Both the position numbers and the translations under genes were made by a program. Positions 7,652-15,762 of a stretch of DNA of 64,000 bases are shown here, in pieces. Below the pieces are notes generated by a model, which did no database searches, was not told the origin of the DNA, and worked only from the letters and a program-made list of their open reading frames with translations. This DNA comes from UBA6055 sp965203755 (GTDB lineage: Bacteria > Chloroflexota > Anaerolineae > Aggregatilineales > Phototrophicaceae), in assembly GCA_965203755.1 (NCBI GenBank), contig OZ241910.1, forward strand, positions 496,001 through 560,000, written 5' to 3'. Numbering within the stretch: the stretch's first letter is position 1; each line of letters begins with the position of its first letter.

Positions 7652-9804
7652 GGACGATTTCGCTGTATCCACTGCAAGGGATCAATATAGTTCTTAATCA
7701 GCCGCGTATGGTCGGTTTTGGGCCAATCGCCGGGTCGGGTCTCGAAAATGGTTGTCGGGCTCATATCAAAGTGCAGATGGGGCACGAAGCGACCGTAGGC
7801 ATCGCTAATCTCGCAAATCCGCTGCCCGCGCGCGACTCGCTGCCCGACCTCAACCCGCACATTCTGAACATGCCCGTAGCGGCTGTATATGACGGCTCCA
7901 GAAGGCTCATACAGCGGGTCATGCCTTATGATGACAAGATTGCCCCAAACGTTTAGACGGGCGGCGAATATCACGACGCCGCTGGCGCAGGCATATATCT
8001 TCATCCCCTTGTCCTCATAAGGTTTGCCGAAGTTCAAATCGGCGCCGGTATGATAGGCTTCGCTCGGCGTGCCAATGAAATACAATTTCCCGAAGGGATT
8101 CGCATCTCTCCAGGCGCGCGGCCAAATATCGCGCCCGCGTCGCTGTTCGCTTGTGCCTACCGGTGAATCATAGCCGTCGGCTACGCGGACGCCATCGACC
8201 ACATCCGGGCGATTTTTATCCGGATTTAAGGGCGCCGTTGGTTCGTTGTCCGGCGCCGGCGGCGGCTTGGGAGCAACCGTTACAATGCGGCGGAAACGAA
8301 TGGCATCAAAGGCGATTTCCTTATTGGCTTCGCCGGTCACATCATTCAAAAAGACGCGGCCGGCGTTCGTCTGTCGGGGATCCAAATCAAAAACGCCAAG
8401 CGGCACCCATGCGTTGCGACTGCGATGCTGATTGATGTCAATCACCACCTCGGCAGTCGTCCCGACAATGCCGTGAACCTTATAACGGGCGCGGGTCGTC
8501 GTCGCTTTGCGATTGGGGATAAAGGCCGAAATCTCGTAAAGCCCGGCATGCGGAAGCCGCTGCCGCCATTCTGCCCAGACTTTGCTGATGCGAGTTTGGG
8601 TTGATATATACAGATAGTCCCAGCCCCAGGTATTTTCGCGCAAATTGAATTGGGCGTCCTTGGTGTACGTCCCGCTTCGGAAGCCGGCTTTGTTGGGCAG
8701 AATGATGACCTCATCGGTGAAATTATCGACTGGTTTGGTGACTGGATCTGCCGGTGAATCGGTTAGCTCTATGGGGGTATTGACCGCCGTCCACTGTGAA
8801 ATGATGCCATAACGCCACCAACTCAACCCTTTGACGCCATACTGCTGCGTCGCCAGAGTATGCGCTTCGATTTGTTCAGACAGCGCGGCTGCGCCCTGAA
8901 AAGCCGGAATGATGGGTTTGCCATAGTCTCCCCAAACTGCGAAAACATTCTCCAGCACCTCCGCCGGGGTGATGCGGAAGGTTTTCCAATAGAGCTGCGG
9001 GTGCAGGCTGTCGATAAAAGGAAACCACTCATCGGGGAAAACGCTGTGCCGGTGATGTTTGCGCGGATCGACGCTCATGCCGATATGGAAACGAGCGCCC
9101 AGTTCGCTTCTAAGCGCGAGCATGAAGGGGCGCACGTTTTCGGCGCCGCCCTGCCAATAGCCGGCGTAGGGTTCAATATCCAAAACGAGGGAGCCGACTC
9201 CGGGGCGTTTGCATGCCTGTGCGATAACAGCCGCTTCGCTTTCGACGTCCAGACCGTGCGGAACGCACCAGGCATGAAACTCCATCCCCTTGGCTTGGCA
9301 GGCTCGAACCCACTCATCTACCCTGTCTGGGCCTTGGATCGCCAGGTCGGTGTGATCATATTCACCCATCCATTGAGAGCCATCGGTGATTTTCACCCAG
9401 ATTTGATTGACGTTCGGGGTACGCACCCGGATATTATCAAGCAGCTGATTAATGGTGACCTCGGCTACGCTGCGTCCTGACCAATGCCAGACTGCGATTT
9501 TGCGGTCATAGGGCGTCGGGCTGTTGTCATTCGCTGAAGGGGCGGCGCCAACCGCCGGGACAAACTCGACATAGCCGACGTGCATCCATCCGCGCAGACC
9601 GCCTTTTTCGACCCAGACCCACTTGGTCGGTGTTTGCGTTTCGGGATAATAAACCACCAGCGCGTTATCCAGAATGTCGCCAACATCCTGATAATCGACG
9701 CCGGGCCCGCGGCGTATGTTGCTGAACGCCGCTCTTGTATTGGCAATCGCAATGACGCCATCGCCAGCATGATTGGGTTTTGGCACGAATGATTCGCTGT
9801 TCAT
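7648..9804 (-). CDS. Modular cell-wall protein: SH3-like, glycosidase-like, golvesin-like and M23 domains
   Basis: The 718-residue product has four parts: an SH3-like N-terminus (about 20-85, NIRRGPGVDYQDVG); a TIM-barrel glycoside-hydrolase-like region (about 105-350) with an acidic pair in LVLDIEP (D209, E211); a golvesin/xanthan-lyase-like carbohydrate-binding beta-domain (about 360-506); and a C-terminal M23 (LytM) peptidase domain with metal ligands H585 and D589 (HTGAD) and H676/H678 (HLHFD). All M23 ligands are intact. A wall-remodelling or cell-separation hydrolase is likely. I see no signal peptide after the chosen start, which is odd for such a protein. The ATG at 9804 follows AAGGAG at 6 bases; an upstream in-frame start at 9834 lacks one. 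Confidence 0.8.
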   Translation of the reverse strand: MNSESFVPKPNHAGDGVIAIANTRAAFSNIRRGPGVDYQDVGDILDNALVVYYPETQTPTKWVWVEKGGLRGWMHVGYVEFVPAVGAAPSANDNSPTPYDRKIAVWHWSGRSVAEVTINQLLDNIRVRTPNVNQIWVKITDGSQWMGEYDHTDLAIQGPDRVDEWVRACQAKGMEFHAWCVPHGLDVESEAAVIAQACKRPGVGSLVLDIEPYAGYWQGGAENVRPFMLALRSELGARFHIGMSVDPRKHHRHSVFPDEWFPFIDSLHPQLYWKTFRITPAEVLENVFAVWGDYGKPIIPAFQGAAALSEQIEAHTLATQQYGVKGLSWWRYGIISQWTAVNTPIELTDSPADPVTKPVDNFTDEVIILPNKAGFRSGTYTKDAQFNLRENTWGWDYLYISTQTRISKVWAEWRQRLPHAGLYEISAFIPNRKATTTRARYKVHGIVGTTAEVVIDINQHRSRNAWVPLGVFDLDPRQTNAGRVFLNDVTGEANKEIAFDAIRFRRIVTVAPKPPPAPDNEPTAPLNPDKNRPDVVDGVRVADGYDSPVGTSEQRRGRDIWPRAWRDANPFGKLYFIGTPSEAYHTGADLNFGKPYEDKGMKIYACASGVVIFAARLNVWGNLVIIRHDPLYEPSGAVIYSRYGHVQNVRVEVGQRVARGQRICEISDAYGRFVPHLHFDMSPTTIFETRPGDWPKTDHTRLIKNYIDPLQWIQRNRP

Positions 9805-9917
9805 GCACTGCTCCTTTTTCAAACCTGATGACAAGCTCTTGATGGGAAGTTTTGCAGAGTAAAATGTCTCTGCATCTTATTCACGGGGCGAGCATAGCAC
9901 AGGCTGGCCGCCAAAAG

Positions 9918-9933
9918 GCGACTAAATGGTCGC
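9918..9933. repeat. Palindromic intergenic motif, copy 1
   Basis: GCGACTAAATGGTCGC is a 5-bp inverted repeat (GCGAC/GTCGC) with a 6-base loop. A longer version of the same word (GCC, 3-4 A, GGCGACTAAA) recurs at 31367-31390 on the opposite strand upstream of hppA. It may be a small dispersed repeat or a protein-binding site. Confidence 0.35.
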
Positions 9934-10017
9934 AGTTTATAAAAACTGATTGACGAATCATGGCCTTGGGCGAAGCCGCCATGAAGGCAGAATCCGAAAA
10001 AGCCGGCATCCATCAAA

Positions 10018-10050
10018 ACAAAAAACGGAAACACATTGCTGTGTCCCCGT
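10018..10050 (-). terminator. Rho-independent terminator after tRNA-Asp
   Basis: On the minus strand an 11-bp stem (ACGGGGACACA with TGTGTTTCCGT, two G-U pairs) closes a GCAA loop and is followed by six T residues. It starts about five bases after the tRNA 3' end. Confidence 0.85.
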
Positions 10051-10054
10051 TTGA

Positions 10055-10127
10055 CGGGAGCGACGGGATTTGAACCCGCGATCTCCGGCTTGACAGGCCG
10101 GCATGTTAACCGCTACACTACGCCCCC
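10055..10127 (-). tRNA. tRNA-Asp (anticodon GUC)
   Basis: A full cloverleaf of 73 bases can be folded on the minus strand. The acceptor stem is GGGGGCG with CGCTCCC (one G-U pair). The anticodon stem CCGGC/GCCGG closes the loop CTGTCAA, giving anticodon GUC. The T-loop is TTCAAAT. Discriminator base G73 is a known Asp identity element. CCA is not encoded. It lies downstream of the ABC permease genes on the same strand and ends at a clear terminator. Its GUC anticodon makes it a substrate for queuosine modification, relevant to the mannosyltransferase-like gene at 45930. Confidence 0.97.
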
Positions 10128-10188
10128 TGAAAGTTCGGCTAGGTTATCACCTCTCACAACGGCTGTCAAGTGCGAAAAAGCGGCGCGG

Positions 10189-11064
10189 TCACAACTGCCC
10201 AAAGCCGCCGATCGCGCTTGATTTTCCTGATAGATAACGGGCTGTCAAAATGAGTATCAGGATAGACGGCGCCACGAAAACGAGCGACATGGCGGCGGTG
10301 AGCGCGTTGTTATTGCCCGATGCTGTTGAGAAGAGCAGCACCGGCATCGTGATCACTTGCCCGGCGCCAATCAGGAATGTCAGGATATACTGACTCCAGG
10401 ATATCAGATAGGCGAAGAGGCTGGCAACCACAATGCCAGGAAACACAGCCGGAAACGTAACATGCCAAAATGTGGCAATCGCTCCAGCGCCCAGCGAACG
10501 CGCCTGCTGTTCGAACTCCGGATTATAATTGGCGAAGACTCCGGACAACGTCAGCACCACGTATGGCATCACCGGCACAAGATGGACCAAGCCGACGCCC
10601 AACAGATTGCCGGACAATCCCCAGCGAATAAAATTGATGTTAAGCCCCATGGCTACAGCGATCCCCGGTACAATGGTCGGAGAAATGATCAGGAACTCGA
10701 TAATCCGTTTGCCGCGGAAAGCATAGAGACCCAGCGCGCGTGCGGCCGGCAAGCCAATCGCGACCGAGCTTAAGGTTACGCCGACGGCAAGGATGGCGCT
10801 GTTGAGCAGCGCTTCGGGGACTCTGGAATTGGATGCGACGATGCTTTCCCATGCGCGCAGGCTGAGTTCCCGCGGGAAGAGCTGTGGATAGAACCAGCGA
10901 AACGAAAACGCATTGAAAAAAAACGCAAGCAGGGGCGCGAGCAGCAGCAGAATTAACAAAACCACGGCGATGTAATGCAGGATTCGAGCGATGCGCTGGC
11001 TGCCTGTCGGTAAAGTGGTCACAGCTTGGCTCAATCTTGTCGGATCGTTCGGCGGCTTAGCCAC
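10189..11064 (-). CDS. ABC transporter permease (binding-protein-dependent, second subunit)
   Basis: This is a 291-residue membrane protein with about six transmembrane segments and the cytoplasmic EAA loop (FEQQARSLGAGAIATFWHV) that contacts the ATPase. It resembles permeases of the iron, spermidine/putrescine and thiamine import families; the substrate cannot be told from sequence alone. Its start overlaps the upstream permease gene by 34 bases, so the two form a translationally coupled heterodimer. The next feature downstream is tRNA-Asp, so no ATPase or binding-protein gene follows. Confidence 0.88.
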   Translation of the reverse strand: MAKPPNDPTRLSQAVTTLPTGSQRIARILHYIAVVLLILLLLAPLLAFFFNAFSFRWFYPQLFPRELSLRAWESIVASNSRVPEALLNSAILAVGVTLSSVAIGLPAARALGLYAFRGKRIIEFLIISPTIVPGIAVAMGLNINFIRWGLSGNLLGVGLVHLVPVMPYVVLTLSGVFANYNPEFEQQARSLGAGAIATFWHVTFPAVFPGIVVASLFAYLISWSQYILTFLIGAGQVITMPVLLFSTASGNNNALTAAMSLVFVAPSILILILTARYLSGKSSAIGGFGQL

Positions 11065-11912
11065 ATATAGCCAAGAACGAGGAAGAATACGATAACAGAA
11101 ATGATGATGCTGATGGCCATGCCTTCGGTGCGGGCATTCAAATCGGGATCGCGGAAGAAGCGCACCGCGGTCACCGTGAGCGTGCGTGGAAAGCGCACCC
11201 CTAGAATCGCCGGGACTTCAAAGGAGCCGAAGGTGAAGGCAAATACGAGAATCGATCCTGACAGCAAACCGGGCATGACCAGCGGCAGGATGACATAACG
11301 AAATCGCTGCCAGCGATTGGCGCCGAGGCTTCGCGCCAAATCTTCATAGTCGACGCCCAGCGACTGCAAGACCGCCAGCACGATGACACCCACAAAGGGA
11401 ACTTCCTTCCATACAAAAGAGAGGATGATTCCGATCCCCAGCCTGTCTTTGACCACAATCGGAAAGTCGCTTGGACCGTTCAGCAGCCCAAGCTGCGCGC
11501 CGGTTCGAGACAGCAGCCCGCTTTGCGAGAACAGGAACAGGATGCCGATGGCGGCGACCACATGGGGAACCGGCAGATTCAGTTGATACAGAAAGGTAGC
11601 GATTCGCTTGCCAATGAACGTGCGCCGCAGCAAGAGCGCGGTTGCCAGAGCCAACACCGCCGAAAGCAACGTGCTGGCAAAGCTAACCCAAATCGTCAGT
11701 AACAGCCCCTGCCAGAATACACTGGCGTAGCGGTCGGAAAACAAGATGCTGTGATAAGCCGTCAATGAAATCTCGGTTCGCCCGATGATTGGCTGCCATC
11801 CAAGACTCACCAGGGCGCCATAGGTCAAGCCGCCAATAAATAAAACAAAAATAACGGTCATGGTTGGAGCCAGCATCAACGGGATGCGCCATCGTTCCCA
11901 AAATCCCATCAT
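11031..11912 (-). CDS. ABC transporter permease (binding-protein-dependent, first subunit)
   Basis: This is a 293-residue membrane protein with about six transmembrane segments, the first at residues 12-35, and an EAA loop DYEDLARSLGANRWQRFRYV. It is the partner of the overlapping downstream permease. AAGGGAG just precedes two ATG codons at 11912 and 11909. The gene is the first on this strand after a divergent intergenic region, so the expected solute-binding protein and ATPase are missing from both sides. The system must borrow them from another locus or be a remnant of a larger operon. Confidence 0.88.
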   Translation of the reverse strand: MMGFWERWRIPLMLAPTMTVIFVLFIGGLTYGALVSLGWQPIIGRTEISLTAYHSILFSDRYASVFWQGLLLTIWVSFASTLLSAVLALATALLLRRTFIGKRIATFLYQLNLPVPHVVAAIGILFLFSQSGLLSRTGAQLGLLNGPSDFPIVVKDRLGIGIILSFVWKEVPFVGVIVLAVLQSLGVDYEDLARSLGANRWQRFRYVILPLVMPGLLSGSILVFAFTFGSFEVPAILGVRFPRTLTVTAVRFFRDPDLNARTEGMAISIIISVIVFFLVLGYMWLSRRTIRQD

Positions 11913-12143
11913 GCTCCCTTTCAGCTGACAGCCAGATGATTAAACTCGAATCATGCCGCTGCATCCCGGTGCGTCTATGATACTGGCAGACATTGTACTG
12001 CATTATCGGGGAACTTTCCACCGCCGGCGGCAATGGCGCGGCAGCGCTTTGTTTATGCAGCCGCTAAGCCCCGCCAATGACTTTGCATGATGACCGGGCA
12101 AGCGGTATAGTTCATGTAAAGCGATTCGGCAAAGGCGGCTTCG

Positions 12144-13724
12144 ATGCCCGACATTCCATATCAAAAACAGCGCATCCAGTACAGCGACGGCAGCTGGTCA
12201 ATGTTTTACACAGTTCATATCCCGGCGGACAAGCTGAAGTTTGAAGACCTGCATCCCAAAAGCAGCTATGTACGGCAGCAGGATATCGCCAGAATGCACT
12301 ATGCGCGGGCGCGGGCGCGCGGCGACGCGAATCCCCATATCCTGACTTGGCCGGCGATGCAGACTGACCGCCGCGCCAGCCAGCTGTTTGCCGGGCTAAG
12401 TCACGCGGCTGATGACGGCGAACAGATTATCAGCGCCAATTCCTTTATTACGTATGTGCTGCGCCGGCTTCTGGCTGAAGGCTGGCTGCAACTGCACGAA
12501 TACATCAGCGATACCTACGAATGGCATACTCAAGCGCCGCCGGAACACACCGCCTGGCAAGCCAGAGCCGATGCCTTCACCCGATGGCTGGAGGAGACGA
12601 TTCAACTTGATCTGTACCCCAACATCGAGAAAGGTTCGTACCAACCGCGGATTTTCCACTCATTTAACGCAGACCAGAATTTCGTCCGCATCGGCCGGTG
12701 TGATTTTATTCGTCACTTTATCCAAAGCATACAGCGGCAGGCGGTCTTCAATACATCGCATTTTCTGCACGAGCATGATGATCTCATCAGCTATCATTCC
12801 GGCTATGGCGACCCAGTTGGATTGATGGTTGCCGAGAATACAATTTTGCGGCCGCCGATCTACAAACGCGGCTGTTTACTGTACGATGGTCAACGTTGGG
12901 TCATCCGGACATTGAGCCTGGCTGACATCGCCATAGTCATACCCGGCGACCTCAAATTAAGCCGCGATGACCGCGGCGGCTGTCGCTTTTGCCTGAACCC
13001 GGAACAGGCGCAGCCCATTGCCGTGTACACCCGCGCCGGCCATCGCGGCGCCAAAGGGCAGCCGCTCAACCGCACCCCTTTGGCAGCCGGGCGAATCGAA
13101 TACGTCATCGTCAACCGGCAGGTGGTCAGCTGGAAGCAAGGCGGGGGCTTGAGAATCCCGCAGAATGGATTTGTTTTGTCACTGCAAGCCGATGCGCTGC
13201 CGGTGGCTGCTATGGACAGCATCATCCATGACGCTTGGGTTGAATATGAATTGGCTGACCCGGCGCAGCGGATTCAATCCGGCATTCAGGCAGGCCCTAT
13301 CTTGCTGTCGGGCGGACAAAGCATGATTCATCAGGCGCTTGAACACGAAGAGTTCCAGGCAAGCCAGACCATAAACGGCAAGCCGGTCATCGGCATATCG
13401 CCAGTCCACATGAACCTGGCATCGGATACCGTCCGCAAAGCTCGGACTGCGCTTGGGATTAAAGCGGATGGCGATCTGGTTCTCGCTGTGGTGGATGGCT
13501 GTGATTCCGCCTGGCGAACCGATTTGGACAGCGCCGGCGCGACCTTGCGGGAAGTGATCGACTTTCTGATTGAACAGGGGGCGGTGGATGCCCTGAACTT
13601 GAGCGGAGAAGGCTCAAGCCACCTCTTTATCCAGGGCGGATTATGCAGCATCCCCGCCGAGCGGCGCGGGCAGCGCGGGATTGTCTATGAACGCATGCTG
13701 CCCTCCATCGGCATCGTTGACTAA
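12144..13724 (+). CDS. Phosphodiester glycosidase (NAGPA-like) domain protein with unknown N-terminal region
   Basis: The 526-residue protein ends in a domain resembling the NAGPA/DUF2233 phosphodiester glycosidase family. It shows ARTALGIKADGDLVLAVVDG, then the hallmark loop NLSGEGSS (485-492) and a terminal RGIVYERMLPSIG. Typical members have LDGGGSS at the hallmark, so the acidic residue is replaced by Ser here. The first 330 residues match nothing I recognise. They include a possible CxxC-like pair (CRFCLN) and many charged residues. There is no signal peptide, unlike most NAGPA-domain proteins. It stands alone, divergent from the ABC permeases. Function uncertain. Confidence 0.7.
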   Translation: MPDIPYQKQRIQYSDGSWSMFYTVHIPADKLKFEDLHPKSSYVRQQDIARMHYARARARGDANPHILTWPAMQTDRRASQLFAGLSHAADDGEQIISANSFITYVLRRLLAEGWLQLHEYISDTYEWHTQAPPEHTAWQARADAFTRWLEETIQLDLYPNIEKGSYQPRIFHSFNADQNFVRIGRCDFIRHFIQSIQRQAVFNTSHFLHEHDDLISYHSGYGDPVGLMVAENTILRPPIYKRGCLLYDGQRWVIRTLSLADIAIVIPGDLKLSRDDRGGCRFCLNPEQAQPIAVYTRAGHRGAKGQPLNRTPLAAGRIEYVIVNRQVVSWKQGGGLRIPQNGFVLSLQADALPVAAMDSIIHDAWVEYELADPAQRIQSGIQAGPILLSGGQSMIHQALEHEEFQASQTINGKPVIGISPVHMNLASDTVRKARTALGIKADGDLVLAVVDGCDSAWRTDLDSAGATLREVIDFLIEQGAVDALNLSGEGSSHLFIQGGLCSIPAERRGQRGIVYERMLPSIGIVD

Positions 13725-13778
13725 TCCTGCTTGAAACCGCTTGGGGCTGGGCCAAATGCCTTGATAAATCGTCTACAT

Positions 13779-14789
13779 TCATCCATGCTTGCCTTGGTCG
13801 GCAGCGGCCTGCAATTCCCGCCAGAGCTTATCCTCAAGCTCGATCTCGCCGGCCGCCATCACCCTTTCATAAAATCGGTCGCCGCGTTCGCCGGGGACCA
13901 GCAGGTCGTCCACATTGGGCAGCCGTTTGCAGTTCTTGAGTCGGGCGGTCAAATCGCTGACGCCGGCGCGGAAAGTTTCCAAATCATCCGCCAGTAATGC
14001 TGGGTCAATGGCAAAAACAAGGCTGCCCCAATCGTGTTTCGCGCCATCCGGCCGGCGCGATGCGCCAATCAGCGGGCGGGTTAGGACCTCGACAATCAGG
14101 GCAAGCGCCGCCCCTTTGTAGCCGCCAAAGGTTTTAATCGCTCCCGTCAGCGCTTTCGCCGGGTCAGTGGTTATTCGCCCCTGCTGATCATAGGCGACGC
14201 CTTCAGGTATCGCTTCGCCGGCGGTTTGCGCCAGGGCAATGCCATAATACGCCATCGCCGCCGTCGCCATATCAAACACAATCGGTTTGCTGGCGGTGGG
14301 AATGCCGACGGCCAATGGATTGGTGCCGAAAAAAGCCTCATACGAGCCGTGCATCGCCATCAATTCCGAAGAGCCGGAAAAGACAAAGCCAAGCAAGCCG
14401 GCTTCAGCGATGCGGCGGGCATAATAACCGATGGCGCCGGTCGAAGAGTTGGTCCGGCGCGCGCCGACTATGCCAAAACCATGCTCTTTGGCTTTGCGAA
14501 CGGCGGTTTGGGTCGCCTGTGTCACCACAACCATGCCTTGATTCCAGGCGCCGTCAATCAGCGCCGAAAGTTTGGTGTCCTTGATGATGGCGATTTTCCC
14601 CGCCGCCGGATTGGCTGGCATCCCGGCTCCGGTCAGCTTGATGACATTTTGATTGTTGCCGCGCAGCTGGGCGTACATCATAATCTCAAGAATGATTTCG
14701 CTATCCTCAACGGTGTAGCCCTGATTCAAAATGGCGCGTCTGGCTGCATCCCGCAGGCTGTCTATTGGAACTTTCATGCTCTCATCCAC
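13779..14789 (-). CDS. Ldh2-family (malate/L-lactate dehydrogenase type) oxidoreductase
   Basis: This is a 336-residue protein of the NAD(P)-dependent Ldh2/MDG2 family, which reduces or oxidises 2-hydroxy acids. Family features include SSTGAIGYYARRIAEAGLLGF, FFGTNPLAVGIPT, VFDMATAAMAYYGI and the glycine-rich TFGGYKGAAL near the C-terminus. The usual DSHG segment after the N-terminal LRG is NNQN here (YAQLRGNNQN), so the His normally found there is missing. Activity or substrate may therefore differ. It follows the TIM-barrel isomerase gene by 24 bases on the same strand and probably shares its transcript, suggesting a small sugar-acid pathway. A second ATG at 14777 is also possible. Confidence 0.85.
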   Translation of the reverse strand: MDESMKVPIDSLRDAARRAILNQGYTVEDSEIILEIMMYAQLRGNNQNVIKLTGAGMPANPAAGKIAIIKDTKLSALIDGAWNQGMVVVTQATQTAVRKAKEHGFGIVGARRTNSSTGAIGYYARRIAEAGLLGFVFSGSSELMAMHGSYEAFFGTNPLAVGIPTASKPIVFDMATAAMAYYGIALAQTAGEAIPEGVAYDQQGRITTDPAKALTGAIKTFGGYKGAALALIVEVLTRPLIGASRRPDGAKHDWGSLVFAIDPALLADDLETFRAGVSDLTARLKNCKRLPNVDDLLVPGERGDRFYERVMAAGEIELEDKLWRELQAAADQGKHG

Positions 14790-14813
14790 ACCCTTAGCCT
14801 CGCTGCCGGCGGG

Positions 14814-15572
14814 TTACTTTTTGCCGCGCGCCAGCCCATTTGAGGTCAAATAGGCATAGCTGTCCTGAACCGCTTGCAGCATATCCGCGTCACAGCGGTC
14901 AAGCTCGACAATGTGCCATTCGGCTGCGGCCGCCTCGACAACCGCGGCGATGGGCATGCCGCCAGCGCCAACCGCCAGCATGGCATCGTCCCGGTTCATG
15001 GGGCCGTCCTTGAGATGAATCAGCGGCGCCCGTTCCCCGACCCGCTTGACGACTTCAACCGCATCCAGTCCACCGACCTGCGCCCAATAGGTATCAATCT
15101 GCAAAAAAACCGCATCGTCAAGTTCAGCCAGCATCAAGTCAAGCGTCGCCTGCCCTTCCAACCGCTTGAATTCCCACCAGTGATTATGATAGCCCAATGT
15201 CAGACCGTTCGATTGGGCAAATTCGCCGGCGCGGTTCAAACGTTCGCAAACCCGCTTGATGGCATCAAGCGTCTCGAACTCTGGCGGCGGCAGAAAGGAA
15301 ACCACGACGCGCGATAAATCAAAGGCCTCGGCAGCCGCCAGCAGCGCATCTTGATTGGCATCATCGGGAAAAGCGACGTGGCTGCTGCACACCTCCAAAT
15401 CAAGCTCGCGGAACAGGCTGGCGGCATCGGCTAATCCTCCTGGCATGCCGCCGTATGGCTCGACGCCGACATAGCCCATATCAGCAACCCGGCGGACTGT
15501 TCCCTCAAAGTCCCGCGCCAATGACTCGCGGACTGAATACAGCTGCAAAGCAGCCGGTTTTACTTTGGACAT
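14814..15572 (-). CDS. Sugar phosphate isomerase/epimerase-like TIM-barrel protein
   Basis: This is a 252-residue protein of the AP-endonuclease-2/xylose-isomerase-like barrel family. It begins with the family pattern QLYSVRE and contains VGVEPYGG, GYHNHWWEF and LQIDTYWAQVGG, which hold the usual metal-binding Glu, His and Asp residues; IHLKDGPM follows. Members isomerise or epimerise sugars and inositols, or dehydrate keto-inositols; the substrate is not predictable here. It probably forms a two-gene operon with the downstream Ldh2-family gene. Confidence 0.85.
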   Translation of the reverse strand: MSKVKPAALQLYSVRESLARDFEGTVRRVADMGYVGVEPYGGMPGGLADAASLFRELDLEVCSSHVAFPDDANQDALLAAAEAFDLSRVVVSFLPPPEFETLDAIKRVCERLNRAGEFAQSNGLTLGYHNHWWEFKRLEGQATLDLMLAELDDAVFLQIDTYWAQVGGLDAVEVVKRVGERAPLIHLKDGPMNRDDAMLAVGAGGMPIAAVVEAAAAEWHIVELDRCDADMLQAVQDSYAYLTSNGLARGKK

Positions 15573-15762
15573 GGCGGCTTCCTTTTCCCAACGCTTTATC
15601 GATACAGGCCGCTATTTTGATGTATCCGGACGAGAATGCCAGAGTCAATCCATGCCTGATCCTAAACTTGATTCAAGCATACTAATCATAGAAAAACGTT
15701 TTGGAATGCTGTAGACTTGGCGTTCATCCAGCTTTCATGCCCGCAGACGGGGAGACCGGCAA

